A stretch of DNA of 64,000 nt from Stomoxys calcitrans. Its lineage: Eukaryota; Arthropoda; Insecta; Diptera; Muscidae. The notes under the pieces are model-generated. The model ran no database searches, had not been told where the DNA came from, and saw nothing but the letters and a program-made list of their open reading frames with translations. The position numbers were made by a program, and so were the translations under genes. Below, in pieces: positions 21,381 to 32,385 of the stretch. Every line of letters begins with the position of its first letter. Position 1 is the stretch's first letter. The stretch covers positions 189,112,075 to 189,176,074 of the forward strand of contig NC_081552.1 of NCBI RefSeq assembly GCF_963082655.1, given 5' to 3'.

Positions 21381-21780
21381 CGCTTACCCAATGATTGAAA
21401 CCTCAGCATACTATGTCATGTACACAAGAAAGGAGACAAGACGGAATGTGCCAACTACATCCCATACAAGATACTCTCGAGCATACTGTGTGAAAGATTA
21501 AAATTTAGACCTAGTAAATCCACCCTAGACCAGATATTCACACTGCGCCAAATCCTGGAAAAGATCCGAGAACGACAAATCAACACCTACCACCTCTTTG
21601 TTGACTACAAAGCCGCCTTCGATACTCCTTTACGTTCAAAGGTATTTCAAGCCATGTCTGAGTTTGGTATCCCTGCAAAATTAATAAGACTTTGCAGGAT
21701 GACACTTACTGCGTTACGCGTTCCTCAGAAGCTCTCCGAACCATTTAACACAAAACGAGATTTCCGAGATTTCTCCTGTT
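21381..21780 (+). pseudogene. RTE reverse transcriptase fingers/palm, frameshifted
   Basis: Fragments in different frames read HVHKKGDKTECANYIPYKILS, STLDQIFTLRQILEKIRER and FVDYKAAFDT. The last is the first catalytic RT motif (F-x-D-x-K-x-A-F-D; Asp near 21602). Downstream FGIPAKLIRLCRM fits the next RT block. Multiple stops and frameshifts make this section untranslatable, and the GLRQGD block expected before YADD is lost. Confidence 0.6.
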
Positions 21781-22579
21781 GGAGAATATTATACGAGATG
21801 CAGAAGTGAATAGATATGGCACACTAATCACAAGAGAGTACATGCTACTCGTATATGCCGACGAAATCGATATCATAGGTCGATCACCGGATGTAGTAAC
21901 TGCAGCCTTTGAAAGAATCGAAAGAGAGTCAGTAAAAATGGGTCTGGCAGTAAATGGAGATAAGACGAAATGGATGGTTTCAACTCCCAGAAAGCCTTGC
22001 ACAACCGAGCAGATAAAGAAAATGGAGAAAGCTGGGAACCACAACTTTGAGATAGTCAGTAACTTTATCTATCTCGGCACCGCCGAAACCGAAACGAATG
22101 ATACCAGTTTTGAGATAAAGCGAAGAATAATACTGGCAAACAGATGCTACTTTGGACTAAGTAAGCAGTTTAGAAACATGGCCACCTCTCGACAGACGAA
22201 GATTACACTATACAAGACACTGATACTACCCGTGCTGTTATATGGTTCTGAGACATGGGTACTTGTGAAAGCAGATGAGACAGTGCTTGGAGTATTTGAG
22301 AGAAAGATTCTTCGTAAAATATATGGACCAGTTCGCGTTAATGGAGAATATAGGCGACGTTTGAACCACGAGTTGTATAACGACGATTGCATAGTTACAC
22401 GCATCAAAATACTACGGCTGCGCTGGCTAGGTCATGTTGTCAGAATGGAAGAAGAAGATCCAGCAAAGAAGTCTTTTGAAGGCAAACACGGAAGACCAAA
22501 AGCCCGATGGAAAGATCAAGTTGTGGGAGACACCTCGAAACTTGGTGTCAGAGATTTTAGAATGAGCGCAGAAGATTGA
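21779..22579 (+). pseudogene. RTE reverse transcriptase catalytic motif, thumb and C-terminus
   Basis: The 266-codon frame carries LLVYADEIDIIGRS near residues 22-35. The canonical YADD box is YADE (21854-21865), which changes the second catalytic Asp to Glu. Next are GLAVNGDKTKWMVST, FIYLGTAETETN, IKRRIILANRCYFGLSKQ and LPVLLYGSETWVLVK, all typical of the RTE thumb. RLRWLGHVVRMEEEDPAKK and GRPKARWKDQVVGD end the protein. Translation stops at 22577-22579 inside what is usually a slightly longer tail. Confidence 0.8.
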
Positions 22580-22655
22580 GGCGCTTGGAACGCTATTCTA
22601 CGTTCGGCTAGTGGAGCAAATATTCTGTCGTAGCCAATCAAAAGTAAAGTAAGAT

Positions 22656-23963
22656 TAGAACATACAGATATACAGGCAAGCAAGACAGGTATTCGAAACT
22701 GAAAAAACCAAATTTGCAAAAACTAACTTCAGGTATTGCATGAAACTCCCTGCCAGATGGTCGAGCAATTAAAGCTTTAAATTAGCTTTTCTGACAACAG
22801 AAGGCAAACATTTCTCTACAAAAACTTTCAAACAGCTTACCGATTTTAAGCAAAAAACAATCATCAAAACGTCCTTGATATTTGTGTTATCATTTACCAT
22901 TAGCTGCTCAAAAACATTGAAGAAGGCATCAGAAGACATTGTTATTCGTTGAGATATTTAAAAACAAAAATGTGGTTAAATAGTCTGTTTTTATTTTTAT
23001 TAATAATTTTATGTCTGCTGACTAAAATTGGCAATAATGGCTTATTGAATATATATATATAAAAAAAACACACATGCAAAAATTAATTATAAATTCTATT
23101 TTCTTGTTTTGTCTAAAAAATCCCAAAAAAAAACAGAGAAACAATTAAAAAACCTTCCACTACATATATCATAGGGGTAAATATGGGAACGAGCTTTTTA
23201 TTCCCGATTATATAATTAAACGGTGCTGTTAGCCAATTTCATCACAAACAAATGAAGGAATACTAAGCTGTTATTGGTAACGATAAATCAAAGTTGTTTG
23301 TCCAAATACCTGTATTATTTTGACAATGACTTGGCAATTTCTCTGGTCTAGGCTGCAACACACAAAAAAAAAAAACGAAGAAATTGCCAAAACAGGCCGT
23401 CATCTTGAAAAAATTCCAAATTTCAGTTTAAAGTACATAAAGCACAAGGAAGCCTAGATCGTTTCATTTTCGTTGGTGGTGGTGAGGAAATGTTAAAAAT
23501 TTGGTAAATTTCTGATTGTCATATGCTAATTTCTGATGATTTGAATCGGGGTTGTGTGTTTGCATCCAGTGGATATGTCTTATGTGCATGAACAGGTTCC
23601 CGGAATGACTGGCTAACTGGCGATGATATCGCTCGCTGATCTCTAGAAACATCCGATATTTTTTATTATTTTTTGTTTTGCCATAAACAAAAACAAGACC
23701 CCGACTCGTGCTACTCACGCCTTATGAAACAAATTTAATAGCCTCATTTGCATTAATGCACAAAAAGCCAAAAATTTGTCAAGTGTGAATAAGAGAATTA
23801 TTATAAAAAAAAAACTATTCAGCCAGAACCTGCTGCTGTGAAATTGTTTTAGTATTTTTGCCATTTTGGGATGACTTTTGATTTTAAAATGATATTTTCT
23901 TATAGGAATAGTAAAGTTCTGCATACAAAAATCGTTGTAAGGGATATAGAAGAGAACAATCTA
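22656..23963. other. No recognisable gene or repeat
   Basis: About 1.3 kb without a known repeat. It has a (TA)n stretch near 23050, an A12 run near 23366 and short frames without domains on both strands. It is one of the longest quiet tracts and may be host sequence between insertions. Confidence 0.5.
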
Positions 23964-26840
23964 TCTTATATATACAATAAAATCAATTTGTGTTTGTTTG
24001 TAGGTTTGTTTGTTTGTTCGTGTGTGTTTCTTATAGACTCAGAAACGCCTGAACTGATTTTCTTGAAATTTTCACAGATGGTGCTTAATGATCCCGTGGT
24101 GAAAATAGGGTACTACATTTTTATACCCCCCACCATAGGATGGGGGGTATACTAATTTCGTCATTCTGTTTGTAACTACTCGAAATATTCGTCGGAGACC
24201 CCATAAAGTTCGCATATTCTTGATCGTCGCGACATTTTATGTCGATCTAGGCGTGTCCGTCCGTTTGTCTGTCGAAAGCACGCAAACTTTCGAAAGAGTA
24301 AAGCTAGCCGCTTGAAATTTTGCACAAATACTTCTTATTAGTGTAGGTCGGTTGGGATTGTAAATGGGCCAAATCGGCCCATGTTTTGATATAGCTCCCA
24401 TATAAACCGATATTGGGTCTTGACTTCTTGAGCCTCTAGAGTGCGCAATTCTTATCCGATTGGAATGAAATTTTGCACGACGTGTTTTGTTATGATACCC
24501 AACAACTGTGCCAAGTATGTTTCAAATCGGTCCATGTTTTGATATAGCTGCCATATAAACCGATCATGGATCTAGACTTCTTGAGCCCATAGAGCGCGCA
24601 ATTCCCATCCGATTCGACTGAAATGTGTCAAATAAGGTTCAAATCTGTTCATAACCTGATATAGCTGCCATATAAACCCATCTGGGATCTTGACTTCTTG
24701 AACCTCTAGAGGTCGCAAATATTATCCGATTTGCCTGAAATTTTGTACGACGGATCCTCTTATAACCATCAACGTACGTGTTTATTATGGTCCGAATCGG
24801 TCTACAGCCTGATACAGCTCCCACATAAAACGATCTCTCTATTCGACTCCTTGAGCCCCCAAAGGGCGCAATTCTTATTCAAATTGGTTGACATTTTACG
24901 CAGGTCTCCAACATATAATTTAATTGTGGTCCAAACCGGACCATATCTTGATATCGCTCTAATAGCAGAGCAAATCTTTTCTTATTTCCTTTTATGCTTA
25001 AGAAGAGATGGCGCGAAAAAAACTCGACAAATGCAATCCATGGTGGAGGGTATATAAGATTCGGCCCGACCGAACTTAGCACGCTTTTACTTGTTTGATA
25101 TCTGAAGGGCGGGGCGGACACTCCCCCTTACCCTAATTTTCAGAAACGCCAGATCTCGTAGATGAGTGGTGCGATTCAAGCAAAATTTTGTGTGCTCTCA
25201 TACAGTACCCTAAAAATAAAAATTTGGTATCCAAATTTCGGATGGGGTACCTAGGGGGTCCACCCCATCCTAAAACCTACCAAACATATATTTAGACCAA
25301 TCACGACAATATGGGACTCAAATTAAAGGTATTTAGGATAAGAAAACGTATCTGATATCTAATTATCGGACCAAGTGTTAGGGGGACCACCCCAACCCTC
25401 AAAGCACCCCTAAATCGGACATATATACCGACCATGGCAATATGGGATTCAAATGAAAGGTATTTGCGAGTAAAATCGAATCTGATATCAAAATGTGGGA
25501 CCACGTTTCTGGGGGTCCACCCCTTCTCTAAAACACCCCTCAAACAGGACTTATTTACTGACCATGGGAATAAGGGGCTTAAATAAAAGGTATTTGAGTG
25601 TAGAATTCGAATCTGATATCCAAATATGGGACTAAGTGTTTGGGGAGCCGCTTCTCCCCAAAAACCTCCCCCAAAGGGGACTAATTTACGAGCATAGCAA
25701 TATGGGGCTCAAATGAAAGGTCTTTGGGAGTAAAGCACGAATCTGATATCAATATTCGGGAAATGTGTCTATGGGGCCACACCACTCCTACAACACCACC
25801 CAAGTAGTAAGTATTTGCTGACTATTGCAATATGAGGCTCAAATAAGAGGGTTTTTAGAGTGGAACACGAATCCGATATATATTTTCAAGGCCAACTCAC
25901 TGAGTGACCGCTCATCCCCCAAAACACCTCCCAAACCGGTCATGTTTGTTGAGCTCGATATTCATAGTTTTTAGGGCCCATACCCCGAACCGGACATATT
26001 TGCTGGCTTTTTCAATAAGGGGTTTAAATGAATGGTATTTGAGATTAGAAAACGAATTTGATATCCAAATTTGAGACCAATGGCAATATGGTGTTGAAAG
26101 ATATGAGAATAGAGCACGTTGCTGATATATTTTCAGGGCTTAGTGTTTGGGGGACCACCCCACTCCCCAAAACACCCCTAAATTGGGCATATTTACCGAC
26201 CATGTCAATGTGGGGCTTAAATGAAAGGAATTTGAGGGGTAGAGCAAGAATTGATACCCACTTTCGGGACCAATTGCTGGGGGTCTACCCTTTTCCCAAA
26301 ATACCCCAAAAAACAACAATTTTTTACTGACCATCACAATATGGGGCTCAAATATATGTATTTGGGAGTAGAATTCCAATTTTATATCCAAATGTAGGAC
26401 CATGTATTAAGGGCATCACCCCTTCCCCAAAACACCTCCCAAAGGGTAAACATTTTTTTATAAACTCCCCTAAACCGATGGGTAATGGGGTTTAAATAAA
26501 TGGTATTTGAAAGAAGAGCACGATGCTGATATTTTTTCAGGGCCAAATGTCTGGTGGACCACTTCACCCCCGAAAACACCCCTAAATCAGAGAAAACATT
26601 AGAATATCGGGCTGAAATTGAGTATTTTAAGAATGGAGTACACCTTACAACCAAACTTAAATTCGTACACCAATAAAGATCACATGGGATTCAGATAAAG
26701 GCACTTATATTGTTAAACTGTTTGTCAAGCGATATACTATTTTCGTAGCATGGTATTTCACTAAAGCTCTTTAATTGTCGAAAATAAATATTCCAAAGAG
26801 AGTAAAGGAAGGCGCAGCGGAGCGGGCCCGGGTCAGCTAG
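23964..26840 (+). mobile_element. Helitron-like element H2, both ends present, nested DINE-A
   Basis: The 5' end is TCTTATATATACAATAAAAT after A. A GTTTGTTTGT stretch and ACGCCTGAACTGATTTTCTT follow. The 3' end is GAAGGCGCAGCGGAGCGGGC, CCGGG and AGCTAG at 26837-26840, then T. The GC-rich 3' block can fold (GGAGCGGGCCCGG) as a Helitron terminator hairpin. Excluding the DINE-A at 24118-25096 the element is about 1.9 kb. Its array unit, marked by 'CAATATGGG(A/G)CTCAAAT', recurs at about 25305, 25437, 25569, 25700 and 25826, so about 131 bp. No Rep/helicase. Confidence 0.75.
24118..25096 (+). mobile_element. DINE-A element nested in Helitron H2
   Basis: TTTATACCCCCCACCATAGG through GTCCGTCCGTTTGTCTGTCG, four to five monomers, then GGTATATAAGATTCGGCCC, a hairpin and AGCACGCTTTTACTTGTTT. 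On both sides the Helitron continues: GGGTACTACATTT before, GATATCTGAAGGGCGGGGCG after. Other Helitron copies have these joined as ...TATATAATTTTTTGATATCGG. Insertion therefore fell within a T run, as expected for TT-targeting DINE-1 elements. Confidence 0.88.
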
Positions 26841-26894
26841 TTATTAAATATTAAAAAAATTGTTTTAACCCTCCACCAGAGGATGAGGAATATA

Positions 26895-27132
26895 TTGGGT
26901 TGCCCAAAAAGTAATTGCGGATTTTTCATATAGTCGGCGTTGACAAATTTTTTCAACGGCTTGTGACTCTGTAATTGCATTCTTTCTTCTATCAGTTATC
27001 AGCTGTTACTTTTAGCTTGCTTTAGAAAAAAAGAGTAAAAAAAGTATATTTGATTAAAGTTCATTCTAAGTTTTATTAAAAATGCATTTACTTTCTTTTA
27101 AAAAATCCGCAATTACTTTTTGGGCAACCCAA
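26895..27132 (-). mobile_element. Mariner-type MITE copy 3, intact
   Basis: It runs TTGGGTTGCCCAAAAAGTAA ... TTACTTTTTGGGCAACCCAA, 238 bp, with TA at 26893-26894 and 27133-27134. The interior reads as the reverse complement of copies 1 and 2 (GCGTTGACAAATTTTTTCAA near the left). It is inserted 20 bp inside the left end of the DINE-A at 26872. Confidence 0.93.
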
Positions 27133-27197
27133 TACTTATTTCGTCATTCCGTTTGTAACACACCGAAATGTAGATCTGTGACTCAACAAAGTATATA

Positions 27198-27429
27198 CAG
27201 GGTGGCTGATGAATATTGCTACAATGATGAATATTGCTACATTTTTTTTTCGGTGTATGGAATACATTTTTCTTTTATTCATGTTAAATTAAATTATTAA
27301 ATTAATTATTAAATTATTATTAATTAAATTAATTAATTAATTAATTAAATTAATTATTAAATTATTATTATTAAATAGAAAAAAAGTTATTACATTTTTT
27401 TTTGGTAGCGGCTTTCATCAGCCACCCTG
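27198..27429 (+). mobile_element. TA-inserting MITE with CAGGGTGGCTGATGAA termini
   Basis: The termini CAGGGTGGCTGATGAATATT and its complement TTTCATCAGCCACCCTG are flanked by TA duplicates at 27196-27197 and 27430-27431. The terminus resembles the irritans-type mariner class (CAGGTTGGCTGATAAG). The 232-bp interior is AATTAATT-rich and non-coding. It is inserted in the DINE-A core between AAAGTA and CATTCTTGATC. Confidence 0.88.
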
Positions 27430-28299
27430 TACATTCTTGATCGGCTTGACATTCTAAGTCGATTTAACCAGGGTTTCGAACAACCGTCTTTCGAAGAAAT
27501 TAAGCTAGGGACTGGAAATTTTGCACAAATACGTTCTATTAGCTTAGGTCAGTTGGGATTGTAAATGGGCCACATCGTTCCATGTTTTGATATAGCTGCC
27601 ATATTAACCGATCTCGGATCATTACTTCTTGAGCCGCTATAGGGCGCAATTATATTCCGATTCGGCTGAAATTTTACAGTTAATGTTTTGTTGGGACTAC
27701 AAACAACAACGCTAAGTACGATCTAAATCGGTTCATATCTTGATATAACTCTCATATATAACGATTTCGGATCTTGACTTCTTGAGCCGCTAAATAGCGC
27801 AATTATTATCCGATTTGGCTGAAAGTGTTTTAAAGTGTTTTGTTTTAACTTCCAACAGCTGTGCAAATATGGCCCAAATCGGTTCATAACCTGATATAGA
27901 TCCCGTAAAAACTAATCTCGCTAGAGGGCGCAATTATAATCTGATTTGACTGAATATTTTCATTAAGTGTTAAGTTACGACTTCCAATAACTGATCCAAA
28001 TATGGTCTAAATCGGTTCATAACCTGATATAACTCCCATGTAAACTCATCTCGGATCTTGAATTCTTAAGCCGCTAGAGGGCGCAATTATTATCTGATTT
28101 GGCTGAAGTTTTGCATGAGTGTTTTGTTTTAACTTCCAACAACTATGCCAAATGTGGTCCAAAGCGATTTATAACCTGATATAGCTCCCATCTAAACCGA
28201 TTTCGTATCTCGACTTCTTTGGCAGAAATATTCCGTGAAGTGATTTTTACTTTCAACAACTGTGCCAAGTTCTTTGGACTGCATTAACTTTCGTGTCAC

Positions 28300-28860
28300 T
28301 GCACTGCCTGATGTCATCGTTTTAGGTTCTTTGCCTAGTCTAGTCTTCCGACTATTTATAAAGTCGGTAATAATTCCATCGTCCGATTCCTGTTCCTTAA
28401 GCTGTATTGGGTTTCCATTCCCTGTACTGACTGATGTTTTAATACTAGGATATTTGTTTACCTTAGGCTTTCAAATCTTAAGTTAATGGGCTTCTTGGGA
28501 CTAGGCTCCCTGTTCGTGGGGTTGCATTGACACTCCTGTCGCTGCGCGGCCTAATGTTTCAATATTAGGATCTTTACCTATCCCAGTATTTCGAATCTTG
28601 AAGTCGGTGATTGATCCGTCGTCGGGTTCCTGTTTGTTAGGCTGTGTTGGGTCTCTCGCCACTGCACTGCCTGATATTTTAATATTAGGATCTTTGTTTA
28701 TCCAAGTCTTTCCAATATTGAGAGATGCCATGCATGTCTCGTTGTCGGCCCCCTGTTCGTTGGGCGGTGTTGAGTCACCTGCCACAACACGGCCTAATGT
28801 CTCAATATGAGGATTTTTCTTTATCCTAGTCTTCTCAATCTTGAAAAAGACAGCTTTGCT
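28300..28860 (-). repeat. About 120-bp tandem repeat within LINE ORF1
   Basis: Four to five degenerate units start with a variant of GCCTGATGTTTTAATATTAG (near 28309, 28430, 28549, 28669, 28790 on the plus strand), spaced 119-122 bp. At protein level each unit reads K(T/N)xIxKxPxIxxxGxxxAxDxxxPNxQxxDxxxxxxxxI, about 40 residues. It looks like an expanded low-complexity tail of ORF1. Confidence 0.75.
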
Positions 28861-29978
28861 CCCGTAGTGCGCCATGCCTTTAGTATTAGCCAAACTTGTC
28901 ACGGAGACTTGATCAATGCCAACCACAAGGAGAGTTCCTTCCTCCTTCTCCTCCCTGTGGAAGACCTCCCACTTCTCTGCGACCAAACCTTGGTTTTGCT
29001 TGCCCAAGAGTCCCAACATGCGTTCCGTCGCAAATTTACTGCCCCATCCCTTGATGAAGACCGTCGCCTATGTGAGCTGGGGGATATCCATCTTTCTCAC
29101 CCAGTCGAGCTTTGCGCCCTCCCGGGGAGCGTGAATACCTCTGACGAGCTGTGTGACGGTATCAATACATTCTGCCGACTCAAAACACAGCGTAAAGATG
29201 TTCCCTTTATACTCGCAGCTCATCATTTGTATGGGTGGACTCTCTATAGATTTCCACACATGTTCGAAAATCCAATCGTTAACCAGATCCTCCACTTGGG
29301 ACCGATGATCTGATGGAATCCTATCGGATGCACAGCCGGTATTGGTGACTGCATAAGTCAGCTCATCTCTGTTGTGCATGCTTGCCACTCTGGCGTAAAA
29401 GGGCGGCTCCTTACCATTCTCAGCGACCATCTTCCCCTTCCGTGATGGCTGTGGCCTCCTATTAAAAGTCACAGTCCTCCATGAAGACTAAGGGGTCGTG
29501 CGCGCTTCCTTCGTTCCTGTTACGACTTTGTCTACCTCCGCAGGACACTGTCTGGAGTCTCCATTGCGAGATGGCTGGCTTGGTTTTCCCAAAGTACTTG
29601 CAGCACCTTGCACTTACGCCCGTTTGCGCTGCCGGTACATACTCCTCTGTCTCCTTCGTCGCGCACTGGATGGCTTCTTGGTCTGCTTGTGAGCTTAGCA
29701 AAACCATCGCTCACTTCTGCCGTCATCCCGATGCCGTCATCTCTCGATTCGGCTACGATGACTGTTTCATTGACACCGTCGCTGTCTGAATCCGAGTCAG
29801 AAACACCACCTTTACTAAAAGGCTGGGGACGAATTCGCCTCTTTGTGACGACCAAATGTGCGCTTGGTCTCGATTACGGGTGCCAAGTCATCCTATAGTC
29901 CTCCCCACCTATAGGAGGGGAGGACAACACGCTACGGTCTGACGCCACCACCGCAGGTGTTGAGTCTTTGGAGTCCAT
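28501..29978 (-). pseudogene. LINE ORF1 (gag-like, DUF4780-like region)
   Basis: ORF1 proteins of LINEs bind the element RNA. The likely start is ATG at 29976-29978 (MDSKDSTPAVVASDRSV). An acidic run SDSDSDSDGVNE and a block with YARVASMHNRDELTYAV follow. Next is a region reading LDWVRKMDIPQLT / FIKGWGSKFATERMLGLLGK / NLVAEKWEVFHREEKEEGT-like / LLVVGIDQVSVTSLA. The KWEVFHR...LLVVGID pattern resembles the DUF4780-type domain of insect LINE ORF1, possibly LOA/R1-like. At least three frameshifts (near 29855, 29470, 29050) break it. No CCHC knuckle is seen because the 3' side is lost. Confidence 0.55.
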
Positions 29979-30646
29979 TTCTAGCCTACTCTAAAAGGCT
30001 TTAAAATTTGTTCGTAATAGGTAGTACCTATTCCGAGATACGGATATATTTTTTTTTTTCTTTGAGGAGCGAAATAATAACACGTCCGCTCCACGCTCAA
30101 CGGCAACATGATATAGTTCCCATATAAACGGATCTCGGCTCTTGACTTTTTACGCCGCTAGAGGGCGCAATTTGTTCTCGATTTAATTTATGACTTCCAA
30201 CAACTGTGCCAAGTAAGGTCTTAATCAGTTAATAACCTAATGTAGCCCCCACATAAACCGATCTCCCGATTATACTACTGGAGCCTCTTTAGGGTGCAAT
30301 TATTTTTCGATTTGATTAAAATGCACAATGACTTAAACTTTGGTCTCCAACAGCCAAACAGTGAGTTGTTGAAAGCTTCCCAACATCTGATCCAAATATT
30401 GTCCAGATCAGACATTTACAATAGACATAGCTGCCATTTAGACCGATGTTGCAATTTAGGGTCTTAATCCTATAAAAAGCCGATTTATTTCCTGACTTCG
30501 CTGAAACTGTTACTATGATCCAGACCAGCCCCTATTTAGATATAACTATGGATATGGTAGTGGAGTTATAATGAAATGGGATTATTAATGTATCCATGAT
30601 AGTAAGTATACAAGTTGGACACGTCCGAACTTACACGTTTTTGCTT

Positions 30647-31770
30647 ATTTTTTATATCCTCCACCATAGGATGGGAGGTATACTAATTTCGTCATTCTGT
30701 TTGTAACTACCCGAAATATTCGTCTGAGACCCCATAAAGTATATATATATTCTTGATCGTCGCGACACCTTATGTCGATCTAACCATGTCCGTCCGTCTG
30801 TCCATCCGTCTGTCTGTCGAAAGCACGCTAACTTTCGAAGAAGTAAAGCTAGCCGCTTGAAATTTTGCACAAACACTTCTTATTAGTGTAGGTCGGTTGG
30901 GATTGTAAATGGGCTATATCGGTCCATGTTTTGATATAGCTGCCATATAAACCGATCTTGGGTCTTGACTTCTTGAGCCTCTAGCGTGCGCAATTCTTAT
31001 CCGATTGGAATGAAATTTTGCACGAAGTATTTTGCTATGATATCCAACAACTGTTTCAAGTATGGTTCAAATCGGTTCATTATCTGATATAGCTGCCATA
31101 TAAACCGATCTTGGGTCTTGACTTCTTGAGCCTTTAGAGGGCGCAATTCTTATCCGATTGGAATGAAATTTTGCACGACGTGTTTTGTTGTGATCTCCAA
31201 CAACTGTGCCAAGTATGGCGCAAATCGGTTCATAACCTGATATAGCTGTTAGATAAACCGATCTTGGGTCTTGACTTCTTGAGCCTCTAGAGGGCGCGAT
31301 TCTTATCCGATTTGAATGAATTTTTTCACGAAGTATTTTGCTATGATATCCATCAACTGTGCCAAGTATGGCGCAAATCGGTTCATAATCTGATATAGAT
31401 GCCGTATAAACCGATCTGGGATCTTGACTTCTTGAGCTTCTGGAGGTCGCATTTATTATCCGATTTGCCTGAAATTTTGTATGACGGATCCTCTCATGGC
31501 CATCAACATAAGTGTGTATTATGATCTGAATCGGTCTATAGCCCGATAAAGCTCCCATTGGCTGACATTTCACACAGGTCTCCAACATATAATTTAATTG
31601 TGGTCCAAACTATATCCAAACCATATCTTGATATCGCTCTAATAGCAGAGCAAATCTTTTCTTATATCTTGTTTTGCCTAAGAAGAGATGCCGGGAAAAG
31701 AACTCGAAAATTGCAATCCATGGTGGAGGGTATATAAGATTCGGCCCGGCCTATTACTTGTTTTTTTTTT
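30647..31770 (+). mobile_element. DINE-A element, nearly complete
   Basis: TTTATATCCTCCACCATAGG, AAAGTATATATATATTCTTG, CCATGTCCGTCCGTCTGTCC, then five monomers of exactly or nearly 153 bp, then GGTGGAGGGTATATAAGATT and CGGCCCGGCCTATTACTTGT. The 3' hairpin has lost its right arm (CGAACTTAGCACGC deleted). The antisense strand keeps one frame open for 173 codons (31067-31588) across 3.4 monomers. Confidence 0.85.
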
Positions 31771-32160
31771 TAATTTTTCCGGGCACCTTGAAGGGCACCT
31801 TCAGTCGATCTAACATAAACAACCTGTGCCAACTAGCAACTCTGCAAAGTCCATTAAATTCTTTAATTGTACACTAATAAATTCATTAGATTTACAAGTG
31901 TTAATAATTGGATATAATCCCTCGTCATAGTATGTTGTTTAGATTTTCTATAATGGTCTCTTTAATTACCTATCAATTAATTACTGCATAGGGAAAATTT
32001 TTTCAGATCTTTTCTGTCGATATTGATCAAGTAGGCAAATTGCTCTTAATGACTAATCATGGGATAATAAGACACATCTAGCAGCCTACACTTCCAATGG
32101 CAATAGTTAATATTCGAAATAAATTGATCAAACGAATTCACTAATACCGTCCAATACCCA
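31771..32160. other. No recognisable gene or repeat
   Basis: AT-rich sequence between two DINE-A copies without coding potential or a repeat I recognise. Confidence 0.45.
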
Positions 32161-32385
32161 CCCTAAAGTCAGGGGCTCAAGAAGTGAAATCGAGAGATTG
32201 GTTTGTATGGCAGTTATATCTAAATCTGAGCCTATATGGCCCATTTGCAATCCCCAATGACCTACATCAATTTTAGGTATGTATGCAAAATTTCAATTAC
32301 TCGTTCGACCGCCATCGTCATTCGACAGACAGACGGACGAACGGGCGTACATGGCTAGATCGACTCAGAACGTCGGCACGAGTGG
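32161..32385 (-). mobile_element. DINE-A fragment (last monomer plus GTCY tract), minus strand
   Basis: GGGCTCAAGAAGTGAAATCG, GCAAAATTTCAATTACTCG and GACAGACAGACGGACGAACG read as a family A monomer followed by the complement of the GTCY tract. It stops at ACGTCGGCACGA, where the jockey-like LINE begins. The hairpin end is absent. Confidence 0.65.

Larger units (their letters stand above)
19737..22655 (+). mobile_element. RTE-type LINE, long but broken copy
   Basis: This is the best-preserved LINE in the window. A 5' untranslated part spans 19737-20215; phrases such as GCGCTGGGCCAGTAACCCGC recur at 57.9, 59.2 and 61.0 kb. Then come a partial endonuclease, a linker, a reverse transcriptase and a thumb/C-terminal domain. 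The 3' end is near 22655 in AAAGTAAAGTAA, a simple tail also seen in the truncated copy at 63030-63194. Frameshifts separate four coding blocks, and the N-terminal endonuclease is deleted. The RTE call follows from the domain order and from the C-terminal WLGHVVRM block. Confidence 0.75.
28272..30107 (-). mobile_element. LINE 5' portion (UTR plus ORF1) nested in DINE-A
   Basis: DINE-A sequence is interrupted at about 28272 and resumes at about 30108. The insert has an apparent 5' UTR beginning TGTTGCCGTTGAGCGTGGAG on the minus strand, an ORF1 and an internal tandem repeat. It contains no endonuclease or RT. Retaining the 5' end while losing the 3' end is the reverse of usual LINE truncation. 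About 25 bp of DINE are missing at the junction. Confidence 0.6.
26872..30646 (+). mobile_element. DINE-A element carrying two MITEs and a LINE
   Basis: The DINE starts TTTTAACCCTCCACCAGAGG and its segments continue across each insert: GAGGAATA / CTTATTTCGTCATTCCG; CAACAAAGTATA / CATTCTTGATCGGC; ACAACTGTGCCAAGT / ATATAGTTCCCATATAAACG. It ends at an imperfect hairpin AAGTTGGA..TCCGAACTT and CACGTTTTTGCTTATTTT. Monomers include GTGCCAAATGTGGTCCAAAG and 'GCCGCTAGAGGGCGCAATTAT'. A further DINE-A follows directly at 30647. Confidence 0.85.

Noticed and set aside
24118..25096. DINE families as TIR DNA transposons, given inverted TATACCC/GGGTATA ends
   Set aside because: The inverted repeats are subterminal, the two outer ends differ (T-rich start; CAAGTAAAAGCG side at the other), and insertion sites show TT targets without duplications.
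28807..29313. 168-codon plus-strand open frame
   Set aside because: It is antisense to the LINE ORF1, whose minus-strand frames carry recognisable ORF1 motifs; the plus-strand translation does not.
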